Below the pieces are notes generated by a model that was not told the DNA's origin, ran no database searches, and saw only the letters and a list, made by a program, of their open reading frames with translations. DNA of 6,309 nucleotides from Firmicutes bacterium UBA5473 (GTDB taxonomy: Bacteria > Bacillota > DTU084), in NCBI GenBank assembly GCA_002427165.1, contig DIQB01000061.1, forward strand, positions 17,057 through 23,365. The letters are read 5' to 3'. The position numbers were made by a program, and so were the translations under genes. This document shows, in pieces, positions 1 through 5,561 of this stretch (the stretch's first letter is position 1; each line of letters begins with the position of its first letter).

Positions 1-962
1 CGGGTGGTGTTGGTTACAAAGAGGTCATCGCCAACTAGCTGTACCCGTTTGCCCAATGCGTCTGTGAGCTTCTTCCAGCCGTCCCATTCCTCCTCGCTGA
101 GGGGATCCTCGATGGAGATGATAGGGAACTTGTCGAGAAGGCCTGCGTAAAACTCGATCATCTCATCTGTGTTTCGCTGGAGGCCCTCGCCCTCAAAATT
201 ATACTTACCATCGGCAAAGAACTCAGTGGAGGCAACGTCCAAGGCGATGGAAATATCGCTTCCTGGTGTGTAGCCTGCTTTTTCAACGGCCTGGAGGATC
301 ACCTCGATAGCCTGCACATTAGATTCCAGGTTTGGTGCAAAGCCGCCCTCATCACCTACTGCTGTGTTAAGTCCCTTCGCTTGCAATACGCCCTTGAGAG
401 AATGGAACACCTCAGCGCCCATGCGCAGTGCCTGAGCAAAGCTCTTGGCCCCTACTGGCATGATCATAAACTCTTGGATGTCCACGTTGTTATCTGCGTG
501 AGCACCACCGTTTAAGATGTTCATCATGGGTACAGGTAGGTCCTGGGCACCCACGCCACCGAGATACTGGTAGAGGGGCAGGCCTACAGAATCTGCTGCA
601 GCTTTAGCTACAGCTAAAGAGACGCCCAAAAGAGCATTAGCGCCCAGTTTGCCTTTGTTCTCTGTGCCATCTAGCTGGATCATCAGCTCATCGATAGCAA
701 CCTGATCTGTGCCCTCCATGCCACAGAGTTCTGGTCCTAGCACGGAGTTCACGTTCTCAACTGCTTTGCTTACACCTTTGCCCCCGTAGCGTTCCTTGTC
801 ACCATCGCGGAGCTCTACTGCTTCAAAAGCACCTGTAGAGGCGCCAGAGGGCACAGATGCCCTGCCAAAAGCTCCATCTTCTAAGGTTACTTCCACTTCC
901 ACTGTGGGATTGCCGCGAGAGTCAATAATCTCGCGACCGTAAACATCAATAATCGCTGCCAT
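1..962 (-). CDS. eno: Enolase (phosphopyruvate hydratase), 3' end cut by window edge
   Basis: Cytoplasmic glycolytic enzyme that dehydrates 2-phosphoglycerate to phosphoenolpyruvate. I translated 320 codons from the ATG at 962; bacterial enolases are usually about 425-435 residues, so roughly the last quarter is missing. Seen: N-terminal SRGNPT (15-20), the mobile-loop PSGASTG (38-44, Ser42), NGGAHADNN (151-159, His155), IQEF (Glu164), GDEGGFAP (203-210, general acid Glu205), the Mg2+ ligands Asp242 (ALDVAS), Glu285 (IEDPL) and Asp312 (VGDDL), and LFVTNT near the edge. The catalytic lysine (yeast Lys345 equivalent) lies beyond position 1. The start is fixed by AAGGAGG at 977-971 with 8-base spacing and by the family N-terminus (AAIIDVYGREIIDSRG). 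It begins 3 bases after the gpmI stop, so it is last of the visible operon genes and probably translationally coupled. Nothing is broken in the part present. Confidence 0.98.
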   Translation of the reverse strand, partial: MAAIIDVYGREIIDSRGNPTVEVEVTLEDGAFGRASVPSGASTGAFEAVELRDGDKERYGGKGVSKAVENVNSVLGPELCGMEGTDQVAIDELMIQLDGTENKGKLGANALLGVSLAVAKAAADSVGLPLYQYLGGVGAQDLPVPMMNILNGGAHADNNVDIQEFMIMPVGAKSFAQALRMGAEVFHSLKGVLQAKGLNTAVGDEGGFAPNLESNVQAIEVILQAVEKAGYTPGSDISIALDVASTEFFADGKYNFEGEGLQRNTDEMIEFYAGLLDKFPIISIEDPLSEEEWDGWKKLTDALGKRVQLVGDDLFVTNTT

Positions 963-965
963 TCG

Positions 966-2513
966 TTATTCCTCCTTCTTAATTAGGGACTTGCCTGTCA
1001 TCTGGGAAGGTTGTTCAATTCCCAGAATCTCCAGTGCCGTAGGAGCCAGATCTGCCAAAATTCCGTCCTCGAGCTCAAAGCGCTCCCCAGGCACAATTGC
1101 AATACAGGGGACTGGATTGAGAGTATGGGCTGTATATGCGCCGCCAGAGCAGGGATCCACCATCTGATCTGCATTGCCGTGATCTCCTGTGAGCAGCAAT
1201 GCTCCTCCTTGGGCCAAAACTGCCTCCACCACCTGTCCCACACAACTATCCACTGTCTCCGCTGCCCTGATGGCTGCATCTAAAAAGCCAGTGTGCCCTA
1301 CCATATCTAAGTTAGCATAATTCATAATGATTACATCATATGTGCCGCTCTGAAGACAGCTAATCACCTCAGCTGTAACCTCAGGTGCGCTCATTTGGGG
1401 TTTTAAATCATAGGTGGCAACATGAGGCGAGGGAATAAGTTTCCGATCTTCGCCCTTGTTGGGCACTTCCACACCACCATTGAAAAAAAAGGTTACATGG
1501 GCATATTTCTCAGTCTCGGCGATCCGCAGCTGCTTGAGGCCCTGCGCGCTGAGAACCTCTCCGAAAGTATTTGTAATCTCCTGGGGTGGAAAAGCCACAG
1601 GTGCTTCAATTGTGGCATCGTATTCCGCGAGACAAGTGAAAGCAACATGGGGTCTGTCTGGCCGCGGGAAACCAGCAAACTCAGCATCCACAAAGCTGCG
1701 GGTTAGCTGCCGGGCCCGATCTGGACGGAAATTGAAAAAGATAATTGCATCCCCATCTTGAACTACGCCCCGGGGCTTGTCCTCGTCATCCACAATTACA
1801 GTGGGCAGCACAAATTCATCATTTGTTTCCTCTGCATAGGACTGGGCTAGGGCCTCCAGGGCACTGTTTGCCCGCTGACCCTCACCGTGCACTATGGCCT
1901 GCCAGGCCTGCTCTGTCCGCTCCCAGCGCTGATCCCGATCCATGGCATAGTAGCGACCCGTGACTGTTGCGATCTGCCCCTTGCCAAGTTCTGCGAGTAC
2001 TTGCTCCAGCTGCTGTAGATCTGCTTTGGCGCTGGCTGGCGGCACATCCCTGCCATCGAGAAAAGCATGAACATAAATCCGCTCTACGCCTTCTTTTACT
2101 GCCATTTTTAAAAGGGCATACAAGTGCTCCTGATGGCTGTGAACGCCTCCTGGAGAAAGCAGTCCCATCAGGTGAAGGGCACTTCGCTTTCCCTGATCCA
2201 TAGCTGCTTTGAGCTGAGGGTTTTGGAAAAACTCACCGCTGTGGATGGAGCTATTTATCCTTACCAATTCTTGATAGATAATGCGACCTGCCCCAAGGTT
2301 CAAGTGGCCAACATTGGAGTCCCCCATCTGCCCATCCATCAGCCCCACAGCTTTCCCACTGGCTCCAATTTTGGAGTGGGGATATTTTGCGAACAAGGCA
2401 TCTAAATTGGGGGTCTTAGCCTGGGCGATAGCATTGCCCCCTTTTTCGGGGTTCAGGCCCCAGCCATCGAGAATCATGAACACAAAGGGTTTAGGTCGGG
2501 TCTTGTGCATCAT
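966..2513 (-). CDS. gpmI: 2,3-bisphosphoglycerate-independent phosphoglycerate mutase
   Basis: Cytoplasmic Mn2+-dependent enzyme of the alkaline phosphatase superfamily that interconverts 3- and 2-phosphoglycerate. The 515 residues match the usual 505-515. The phosphatase domain supplies ILDGWG (metal ligand Asp16), DGQMGDSNVGH (60-70, phosphoserine nucleophile Ser66), KYAH (Lys336), NLDMVGHTG (Asp403, His407), TGDHGNAD (Asp444, His445) and TAHT (His463). The inserted transferase domain shows SHQEH (126-130, His127), LDGRDVPP (152-159), GRYYAMDRD (186-194) and NFRPDRARQ (261-269). The nucleophile motif reads GDSNVGH where GNSEVGH is common, but serine, glycine and histidine are kept. The tpiA stop TAG abuts two consecutive ATG codons, so either may start; GAGGGG at 2525-2520 lies 6 bases from the first and 9 from the second. 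The last codons carry the eno ribosome binding site. A run of eight T residues encodes part of TFFFNGG without disturbing the frame. Confidence 0.98.
   Translation of the reverse strand: MMHKTRPKPFVFMILDGWGLNPEKGGNAIAQAKTPNLDALFAKYPHSKIGASGKAVGLMDGQMGDSNVGHLNLGAGRIIYQELVRINSSIHSGEFFQNPQLKAAMDQGKRSALHLMGLLSPGGVHSHQEHLYALLKMAVKEGVERIYVHAFLDGRDVPPASAKADLQQLEQVLAELGKGQIATVTGRYYAMDRDQRWERTEQAWQAIVHGEGQRANSALEALAQSYAEETNDEFVLPTVIVDDEDKPRGVVQDGDAIIFFNFRPDRARQLTRSFVDAEFAGFPRPDRPHVAFTCLAEYDATIEAPVAFPPQEITNTFGEVLSAQGLKQLRIAETEKYAHVTFFFNGGVEVPNKGEDRKLIPSPHVATYDLKPQMSAPEVTAEVISCLQSGTYDVIIMNYANLDMVGHTGFLDAAIRAAETVDSCVGQVVEAVLAQGGALLLTGDHGNADQMVDPCSGGAYTAHTLNPVPCIAIVPGERFELEDGILADLAPTALEILGIEQPSQMTGKSLIKKEE
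971..977 (-). promoter_or_regulatory. Ribosome binding site of eno inside gpmI 3' end
   Basis: AAGGAGG, a perfect Shine-Dalgarno core, 8 bases before the eno ATG. It lies within the last codons of gpmI, where AAG AAG GAG GAA encodes the C-terminal KKEE. It is one of the two strongest sites in the window, the other being that of gap. Confidence 0.85.
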
Positions 2514-3278
2514 CTATTTCCCCTCAACAATTGCAGCCTCAAGTAGCTGCGTGAACTGCTCCACAGACAAACTGGCTCCTCCAACAAGTGCGCCATCGAT
2601 GTCTGGTTGTGCCATGTATTGATTGATATTCTCTGGTTTCACGCTGCCTCCATACTGAATCCGAATGAGGGCAGCTTCAGCCTCGCCTAGAACCTGGCCT
2701 GCAGTCCTGCGAATAAAACCGATCACAGCCTGGGCATCCTCAGCGCTGGAGGAGCGGCCTGTGCCAATAGCCCAGATGGGCTCATAGGCGATAACCACCT
2801 TGCCAGCTTCCTCTCGTGAAACTTGGGAGAGGGCAGCCTTCACCTGGGCTCCAACTACTGCCTCTACCTGGTTCCCCTCGCGCTGGGCTAAGGACTCGCC
2901 TACGCAGACGATGGGGCAAAGATTATGATCTAGGGCAGCGCGGACTTTCTTCGCTACATCCTCATCTGTCTCATGGAAGTAGCCTCTGCGCTCTGAGTGA
3001 CCTATAATCACATAAGTGCAGCCCAAATCCGTAAGCATCAGAGGTGAAATCTCTCCTGTATATGCTCCCTCTTGCTCCCAATAAAAATTCTGAGCGCCAA
3101 GGCCAATTTTCTCTCCCCGAGCTTCTGCCACAGTGGCGATAGACGTGGCAGGTGGGCAGAGTACAACCTCTGCCCACGTGAAATCTGCAAGCTTCTGAGC
3201 AAGGCCAGATGCAAGTGCCCGGGCCTCGCCTGTTGTTTTATGCATTTTCCAGTTTCCTGCAATTATGGGTTTACGCAC
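2514..3278 (-). CDS. tpiA: Triosephosphate isomerase
   Basis: TIM-barrel enzyme interconverting dihydroxyacetone phosphate and glyceraldehyde-3-phosphate, normally a cytoplasmic dimer. I chose the GTG at 3278 (254 residues) because it gives the family N-terminus MRKPIIAGNWKMH. A TTG directly upstream at 3281 would add one residue. GAGGGGAG at 3295-3288 is 9 bases from GTG and 6 from TTG, so the choice is not absolute. Seen with GTG as residue 1: Asn9 and Lys11 (GNWKM), electrophile His94 (IIGHSERR, 92-99), base Glu166 (AYEPIW, 164-169), flexible loop 6 (AIGTGRSSS, 170-178), IQYGGSVKPEN (207-217) and the phosphate-binding GALVGGASL (229-237). Length is normal. The loop 6 hinge has Arg175 where Lys is usual. 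It follows the pgk stop almost directly and its 3' end carries the gpmI ribosome binding site. Confidence 0.97.
   Translation of the reverse strand: MRKPIIAGNWKMHKTTGEARALASGLAQKLADFTWAEVVLCPPATSIATVAEARGEKIGLGAQNFYWEQEGAYTGEISPLMLTDLGCTYVIIGHSERRGYFHETDEDVAKKVRAALDHNLCPIVCVGESLAQREGNQVEAVVGAQVKAALSQVSREEAGKVVIAYEPIWAIGTGRSSSAEDAQAVIGFIRRTAGQVLGEAEAALIRIQYGGSVKPENINQYMAQPDIDGALVGGASLSVEQFTQLLEAAIVEGK
2520..2525 (-). promoter_or_regulatory. Ribosome binding site of gpmI inside tpiA 3' end
   Basis: GAGGGG encodes part of the last tpiA residues (EGK) and lies 6 bases before the first of two tandem ATG codons, 9 before the second. It is weaker than the AAGGAGG sites of gap and eno. With stop and start abutting, re-initiation by ribosomes finishing tpiA is likely. 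Confidence 0.65.
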
Positions 3279-3281
3279 CAA

Positions 3282-4475
3282 CTACAACTCCCCTCGTGTG
3301 GAGAGAGCAGCTACACCTGGCAGCTCTTTACCTTCTAAAAATTCCAAGGAAGCCCCTCCACCAGTAGAAATATGAGTAATTTTATCTGCATAGCCCAGCT
3401 GCTCAACTGCAGCTGCGCTATCGCCGCCACCGATGATAGTGGTGGCATCTGTAAGTTCAGCTAAAGTCTGGGCGATGGATTTTGTGCCCACGGAAAATGG
3501 CTCCATCTCAAAAACGCCCACAGGACCGTTCCAAACCACAGTCTTAGCTCCTGCAAGAGCACTTTGGAAGAGCTTGATTGTCTTGGGGCCAATATCCATG
3601 CCCTCCCACTCCTTCGGAATCTCCTCCACTGGCACTGCCTTGCGGTTTGCCTTCACGGAGAAGTCGTCTGCCACAATCACGTCCACAGGCAAAAGGAGCT
3701 CTACGCCCCGCTTCTTTGCCTCTTCCTCCAGATTGCGAGCTAGTTCCATTTTATCGGCTTCCAAAATGGATTTTCCGATCTCAAGGCCCCGGGCTTTGAG
3801 GAAGGTATAGGACATGCCGCCACCGATAATAAGCTTATCCACTTTCCCCAAGAGATTCTGGATTACACCGATTTTATCTGACACCTTAGCCCCGCCTAAA
3901 ATCGCAATAAAGGGTCGCTGGGGGTTCTCTAGAGCCTCTCCCAAGAACTTCAGCTCTTTCTCCAAAAGAAAGCCAGCTGCAGCCGGCAGATACTCTGCGA
4001 TGCCAGCTGTGGAAGCATGGGCTCTATGAGCTGTGCCAAAGGCGTCATTGACAAAGAGCTCAGCGAGGCTTGCCAGTTCCTTGGCAAAGGCAGGATCGTT
4101 CTGTTCCTCTTCACTATGGAAGCGCAGGTTCTCAAGGAGCAGTACCTCTCCAGCCTTCAGATTATTGGCTTGCCTTTGGGCCTCGGGTCCCACGCAGTCC
4201 TGTGTTTTAGCTACGTTTTGTCCCAATAGCTCTGATAGTCTTGCAGCAACTGGTGCTAGGCTATATTTTTCCTGTGGCTTGCCCTTAGGCCTCCCCAGGT
4301 GGGAGGCCAGGATTACTTTTGCACCATGATCTATCAGATACTGGATTGTGGGCAGGGCAGCGCGAATTCTAGTTTCATCTGTAATTTGCTGTGCATCATT
4401 TAGGGGTACGTTGAAATCAGCCCGGACGAAAACTTTTTTGCCAACAACGTCCAGGTCACGGAGCCCCATTTTCAT
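3282..4475 (-). CDS. pgk: Phosphoglycerate kinase
   Basis: Cytoplasmic two-domain hinge enzyme that transfers phosphate from 1,3-bisphosphoglycerate to ADP, the first ATP-yielding step of lower glycolysis. I start it at the ATG at 4475 (397 residues, typical for bacteria). The frame is open to a GTG at 4484, but that GTG belongs to the Shine-Dalgarno sequence GAGGTG, 6 bases before the ATG. Seen with this numbering: N-domain substrate site VRADFNVPL (17-25, Asp20 and Asn22), Arg36, SHLGRPKG (58-65), LENLRFH (114-120) and DAFGTAHRAHAS (144-155, Arg151). In the C-domain: GGAKVSDKI (194-202, Lys197), GGGM (218-221), WNGPVGVFE (315-323), the nucleotide loop GGGDSAAAV (349-357) and STGGGASLE (370-378). 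It begins 19 bases after gap and nearly abuts tpiA. No key residue is missing and no fusion to tpiA is present. Confidence 0.98.
   Translation of the reverse strand: MKMGLRDLDVVGKKVFVRADFNVPLNDAQQITDETRIRAALPTIQYLIDHGAKVILASHLGRPKGKPQEKYSLAPVAARLSELLGQNVAKTQDCVGPEAQRQANNLKAGEVLLLENLRFHSEEEQNDPAFAKELASLAELFVNDAFGTAHRAHASTAGIAEYLPAAAGFLLEKELKFLGEALENPQRPFIAILGGAKVSDKIGVIQNLLGKVDKLIIGGGMSYTFLKARGLEIGKSILEADKMELARNLEEEAKKRGVELLLPVDVIVADDFSVKANRKAVPVEEIPKEWEGMDIGPKTIKLFQSALAGAKTVVWNGPVGVFEMEPFSVGTKSIAQTLAELTDATTIIGGGDSAAAVEQLGYADKITHISTGGGASLEFLEGKELPGVAALSTRGEL
3288..3295 (-). promoter_or_regulatory. Ribosome binding site of tpiA inside pgk 3' end
   Basis: GAGGGGAG spans the codons for the pgk C-terminal RGEL. 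It is followed by the pgk stop TAG (3284-3282), then TTG and GTG in tandem. Spacing is 6 bases to TTG and 9 to GTG; family alignment favours GTG as the start. Confidence 0.65.
4288..4308 (-). other. GC-rich perfect inverted repeat within pgk
   Basis: In the mRNA sense the arms GGCCTCCC and GGGAGGCC are perfectly complementary over 8 bases around a 5-base loop (ACCTG), about 170 bases into pgk. It encodes the conserved substrate-site segment ASHLGRP. No U-rich tract follows, so it is not an intrinsic terminator. It could be chance from codon choice; any effect on transcription or translation is unproven. Confidence 0.4.
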
Positions 4476-4481
4476 GGGAGA

Positions 4482-4490
4482 CACCTCGCT
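4482..4490 (-). promoter_or_regulatory. Ribosome binding site of pgk; decides the start
   Basis: AGCGAGGTG lies in the short gap-pgk spacer, with 6 bases between it and the ATG at 4475. The final GTG of this element is an in-frame possible start, but using it would leave only A/G-poor matches upstream and add a non-conserved MSP extension. The downstream ATG is therefore preferred. Confidence 0.75.
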
Positions 4491-4494
4491 TTCT

Positions 4495-5496
4495 TTACAG
4501 ACCCTTCTGACCTAGGTATGCTACCAGGTCTACAACGCGGCAGGAATAACCCCACTCGTTGTCATACCAGGAAACAACCTTCACTAAATTGCCCTCAATT
4601 ACCATGGTGGAAAGTCCATCCACAATTGAGGAGCGGGAGTCGCCATTGTAATCTCGTGATACCAATGGCTCATCTGAGAAGCCTAGGATACCAGCTAGGG
4701 GACCCTCTGCTGCGGCCCTGAGTGTATCGTTGATTTCCTCAACAGTTGCGTCACGATCAAGCTCTGCAACTAGATCGACTACTGAAACATTAGGTGTAGG
4801 TACCCGCATGGCGAAACCATTGAGTTTGCCCTTGAGCTCAGGTAGTACTAAAGCCACAGCTTTGGCAGCACCAGTTGTAGTAGGAATAATTGACTGAGCA
4901 GCTGCCCGGGCACGTCTCAAATCCTTGTGAGGCAGATCCAGAATGTTTTGATCGTTGGTGTAGGAGTGAACTGTGGTCATCAGACCCCGCTTAATTCCAA
5001 ACTTGTCGTTGAGAACCTTAGCAAAAGGTGCCAGGCAGTTGGTGGTGCAGGATGCATTGGAGATCACATCATGCTTTGCAGGATCATATTTATCCTCGTT
5101 CACACCCATGACGATGGTGATGTCTTCGTTCTTAGCAGGAGCGCTAATTACAACCTTCTTTGCGCCAGCTTCCAGGTGCTTTGCTGCACCATCGCGGTTT
5201 GTGAAAAAGCCTGTGGACTCGATCACAATATCCACGCCTAGCTCTTTCCAAGGCAGGTTTCGAGGATCACGCTCTGCCAAAATCTTAATCTCTTTGCCAT
5301 TTACAACAATGGCGCCCTCTTTGGCCTCTACCTTGGCATCGAGGGTTCCGTGGACTGAGTCATACTTGAGTAGATGTGCCAGTGTTTTTGCATCTGTCAG
5401 GTCGTTGATAGCCACAAAATCAAACCTGGAGTCTGCAAAAGCCCTTCTAAATACGTTTCTACCGATTCTTCCAAAACCATTAATTGCAACTTTCAT
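4495..5496 (-). CDS. gap: NAD-dependent glyceraldehyde-3-phosphate dehydrogenase, phosphorylating
   Basis: Oxidises glyceraldehyde-3-phosphate with NAD+ and inorganic phosphate to 1,3-bisphosphoglycerate; a cytoplasmic homotetramer in the family. From the ATG at 5496 it is 333 residues, the normal length. Seen: Rossmann motif INGFGRIGR (5-13), the adenosine-binding Asp32-Leu33 (AINDLTD) that favours NAD over NADP, ESTGFF (93-98), SNASCTTNCLAP (146-157, catalytic Cys150), HSYTNDQ (177-183, His177), the S-loop DLPHKDLRRAR (187-197, Pro189) and WYDNEWGYS (310-318). Leu33 plus the S-loop proline indicates the glycolytic GapA type, not the gluconeogenic GapB type. The frame is open to an ATG at 5547 directly after the cggR stop. 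That would add 17 unconserved residues, and AAGGAGG 8 bases before 5496 supports the short form. As the gene next to cggR it is expected to be the main CggR-controlled output. Confidence 0.98.
   Translation of the reverse strand: MKVAINGFGRIGRNVFRRAFADSRFDFVAINDLTDAKTLAHLLKYDSVHGTLDAKVEAKEGAIVVNGKEIKILAERDPRNLPWKELGVDIVIESTGFFTNRDGAAKHLEAGAKKVVISAPAKNEDITIVMGVNEDKYDPAKHDVISNASCTTNCLAPFAKVLNDKFGIKRGLMTTVHSYTNDQNILDLPHKDLRRARAAAQSIIPTTTGAAKAVALVLPELKGKLNGFAMRVPTPNVSVVDLVAELDRDATVEEINDTLRAAAEGPLAGILGFSDEPLVSRDYNGDSRSSIVDGLSTMVIEGNLVKVVSWYDNEWGYSCRVVDLVAYLGQKGL
4509..4530 (-). other. Imperfect stem-loop at the 3' end of gap
   Basis: The mRNA sense reads GACCTGGTA, loop GCA, then TACC-T-AGGTC. 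This gives nine pairs with one bulged T, ending 11 bases before the gap stop triplet. It encodes DLVAYLGQ near the gap C-terminus. There is no U-tract after it, so it is not a Rho-independent terminator. It sits where a processing or stability element between gap and pgk could act, but translating ribosomes would cross it. Confidence 0.35.
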
Positions 5497-5561
5497 TATA
5501 GGAGCCTCCTTATGTTTTCTATTTGTTTTTTTATAAAGACCACGCATCTAGACTGTCTCAT
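5496..5561 (-). CDS. Candidate 21-residue bridging ORF between cggR and gap (hypothetical)
   Basis: An ATG at 5561 lies 5 bases after GGAGG, which itself sits in the last codons of cggR (GGGDETV). The frame runs 21 codons out of phase with both neighbours. It ends in TAA whose last A is the first base of the gap ATG (TAATG). The predicted peptide is basic, MRQSRCVVFIKKQIENIRRL followed by one more Leu, with the rare-type Arg codons AGA and AGG AGG; the AGG AGG pair is the gap Shine-Dalgarno sequence itself. I recognise no family. It could be a translational coupler feeding ribosomes to gap, or simply a chance open frame in a short A-rich stretch; chance is quite possible. Confidence 0.25.
   Translation of the reverse strand: MRQSRCVVFIKKQIENIRRLL
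5497..5547 (-). other. cggR-gap intergenic leader, A-rich
   Basis: The 51 bases between the cggR stop and the gap ATG are A-rich in the mRNA sense (TATAAAAAAACAAATAG at its centre) and then carry AAGGAGG. In B. subtilis the cggR-gapA transcript is cut near this junction by RNase Y, so that gapA mRNA is far more abundant than cggR mRNA. An AU-rich single-stranded stretch here fits such processing, but no cleavage site can be read from sequence alone. Confidence 0.4.
5505..5511 (-). promoter_or_regulatory. Strong ribosome binding site of gap
   Basis: AAGGAGG sits 8 bases before the gap ATG at 5496, in an A-rich and probably unstructured leader. The downstream CTCCT can fold back on AGGA with a three-base loop (GGC), a short stem that could only weakly mask the site. 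This element rejects the upstream ATG at 5547 as the main start. Confidence 0.88.
5530..5559 (-). promoter_or_regulatory. Weak sigma-A-like promoter candidate upstream of gap
   Basis: GAGACA (5559-5554, four of six to TTGACA) is followed after 18 bases by TATAAA (5535-5530, five of six to TATAAT). Transcription would begin around 5523-5525, in the A-rich leader, leaving room for the AAGGAGG site before the gap ATG. The match is modest, the spacer is one base over the ideal, and part of it overlaps cggR codons, so this is only a suggestion. Confidence 0.2.

Noticed and set aside
2307..2333. GDSNVGH in GpmI in place of GNSEVGH as a sign of lost activity
   Set aside because: The nucleophile serine, flanking glycines and histidine remain, every other metal ligand is present, and I believe this variant occurs in other Bacillota.
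1011..4329. Many plus-strand and off-frame open frames of 60-125 codons across gpmI, tpiA and pgk
   Set aside because: All lie inside well-supported conserved genes and look like compositional shadows; none shows a family motif.
3282..4484. pgk starting at GTG 4484
   Set aside because: That GTG is the end of the Shine-Dalgarno element for the ATG at 4475, and the three added residues are not a family feature.
4476..4494. Terminator or promoter in the gap-pgk spacer
   Set aside because: Only 19 bases, mostly the pgk RBS. I saw no U-tract and no convincing -35/-10 pair in the nearby gap 3' end.
5495..5500. Perfect TATAAT overlapping the gap start codon
   Set aside because: With a 17-base spacer the -35 position reads AATAGA, and transcripts would start inside gap. 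It is just the RBS spacer plus ATG.
4973..5536. A 187-codon open frame on the plus strand
   Set aside because: It is wholly antisense to gap, whose catalytic motifs are intact, and its translation is low-complexity Ser/Ala/Leu-rich without any recognisable domain or convincing RBS.
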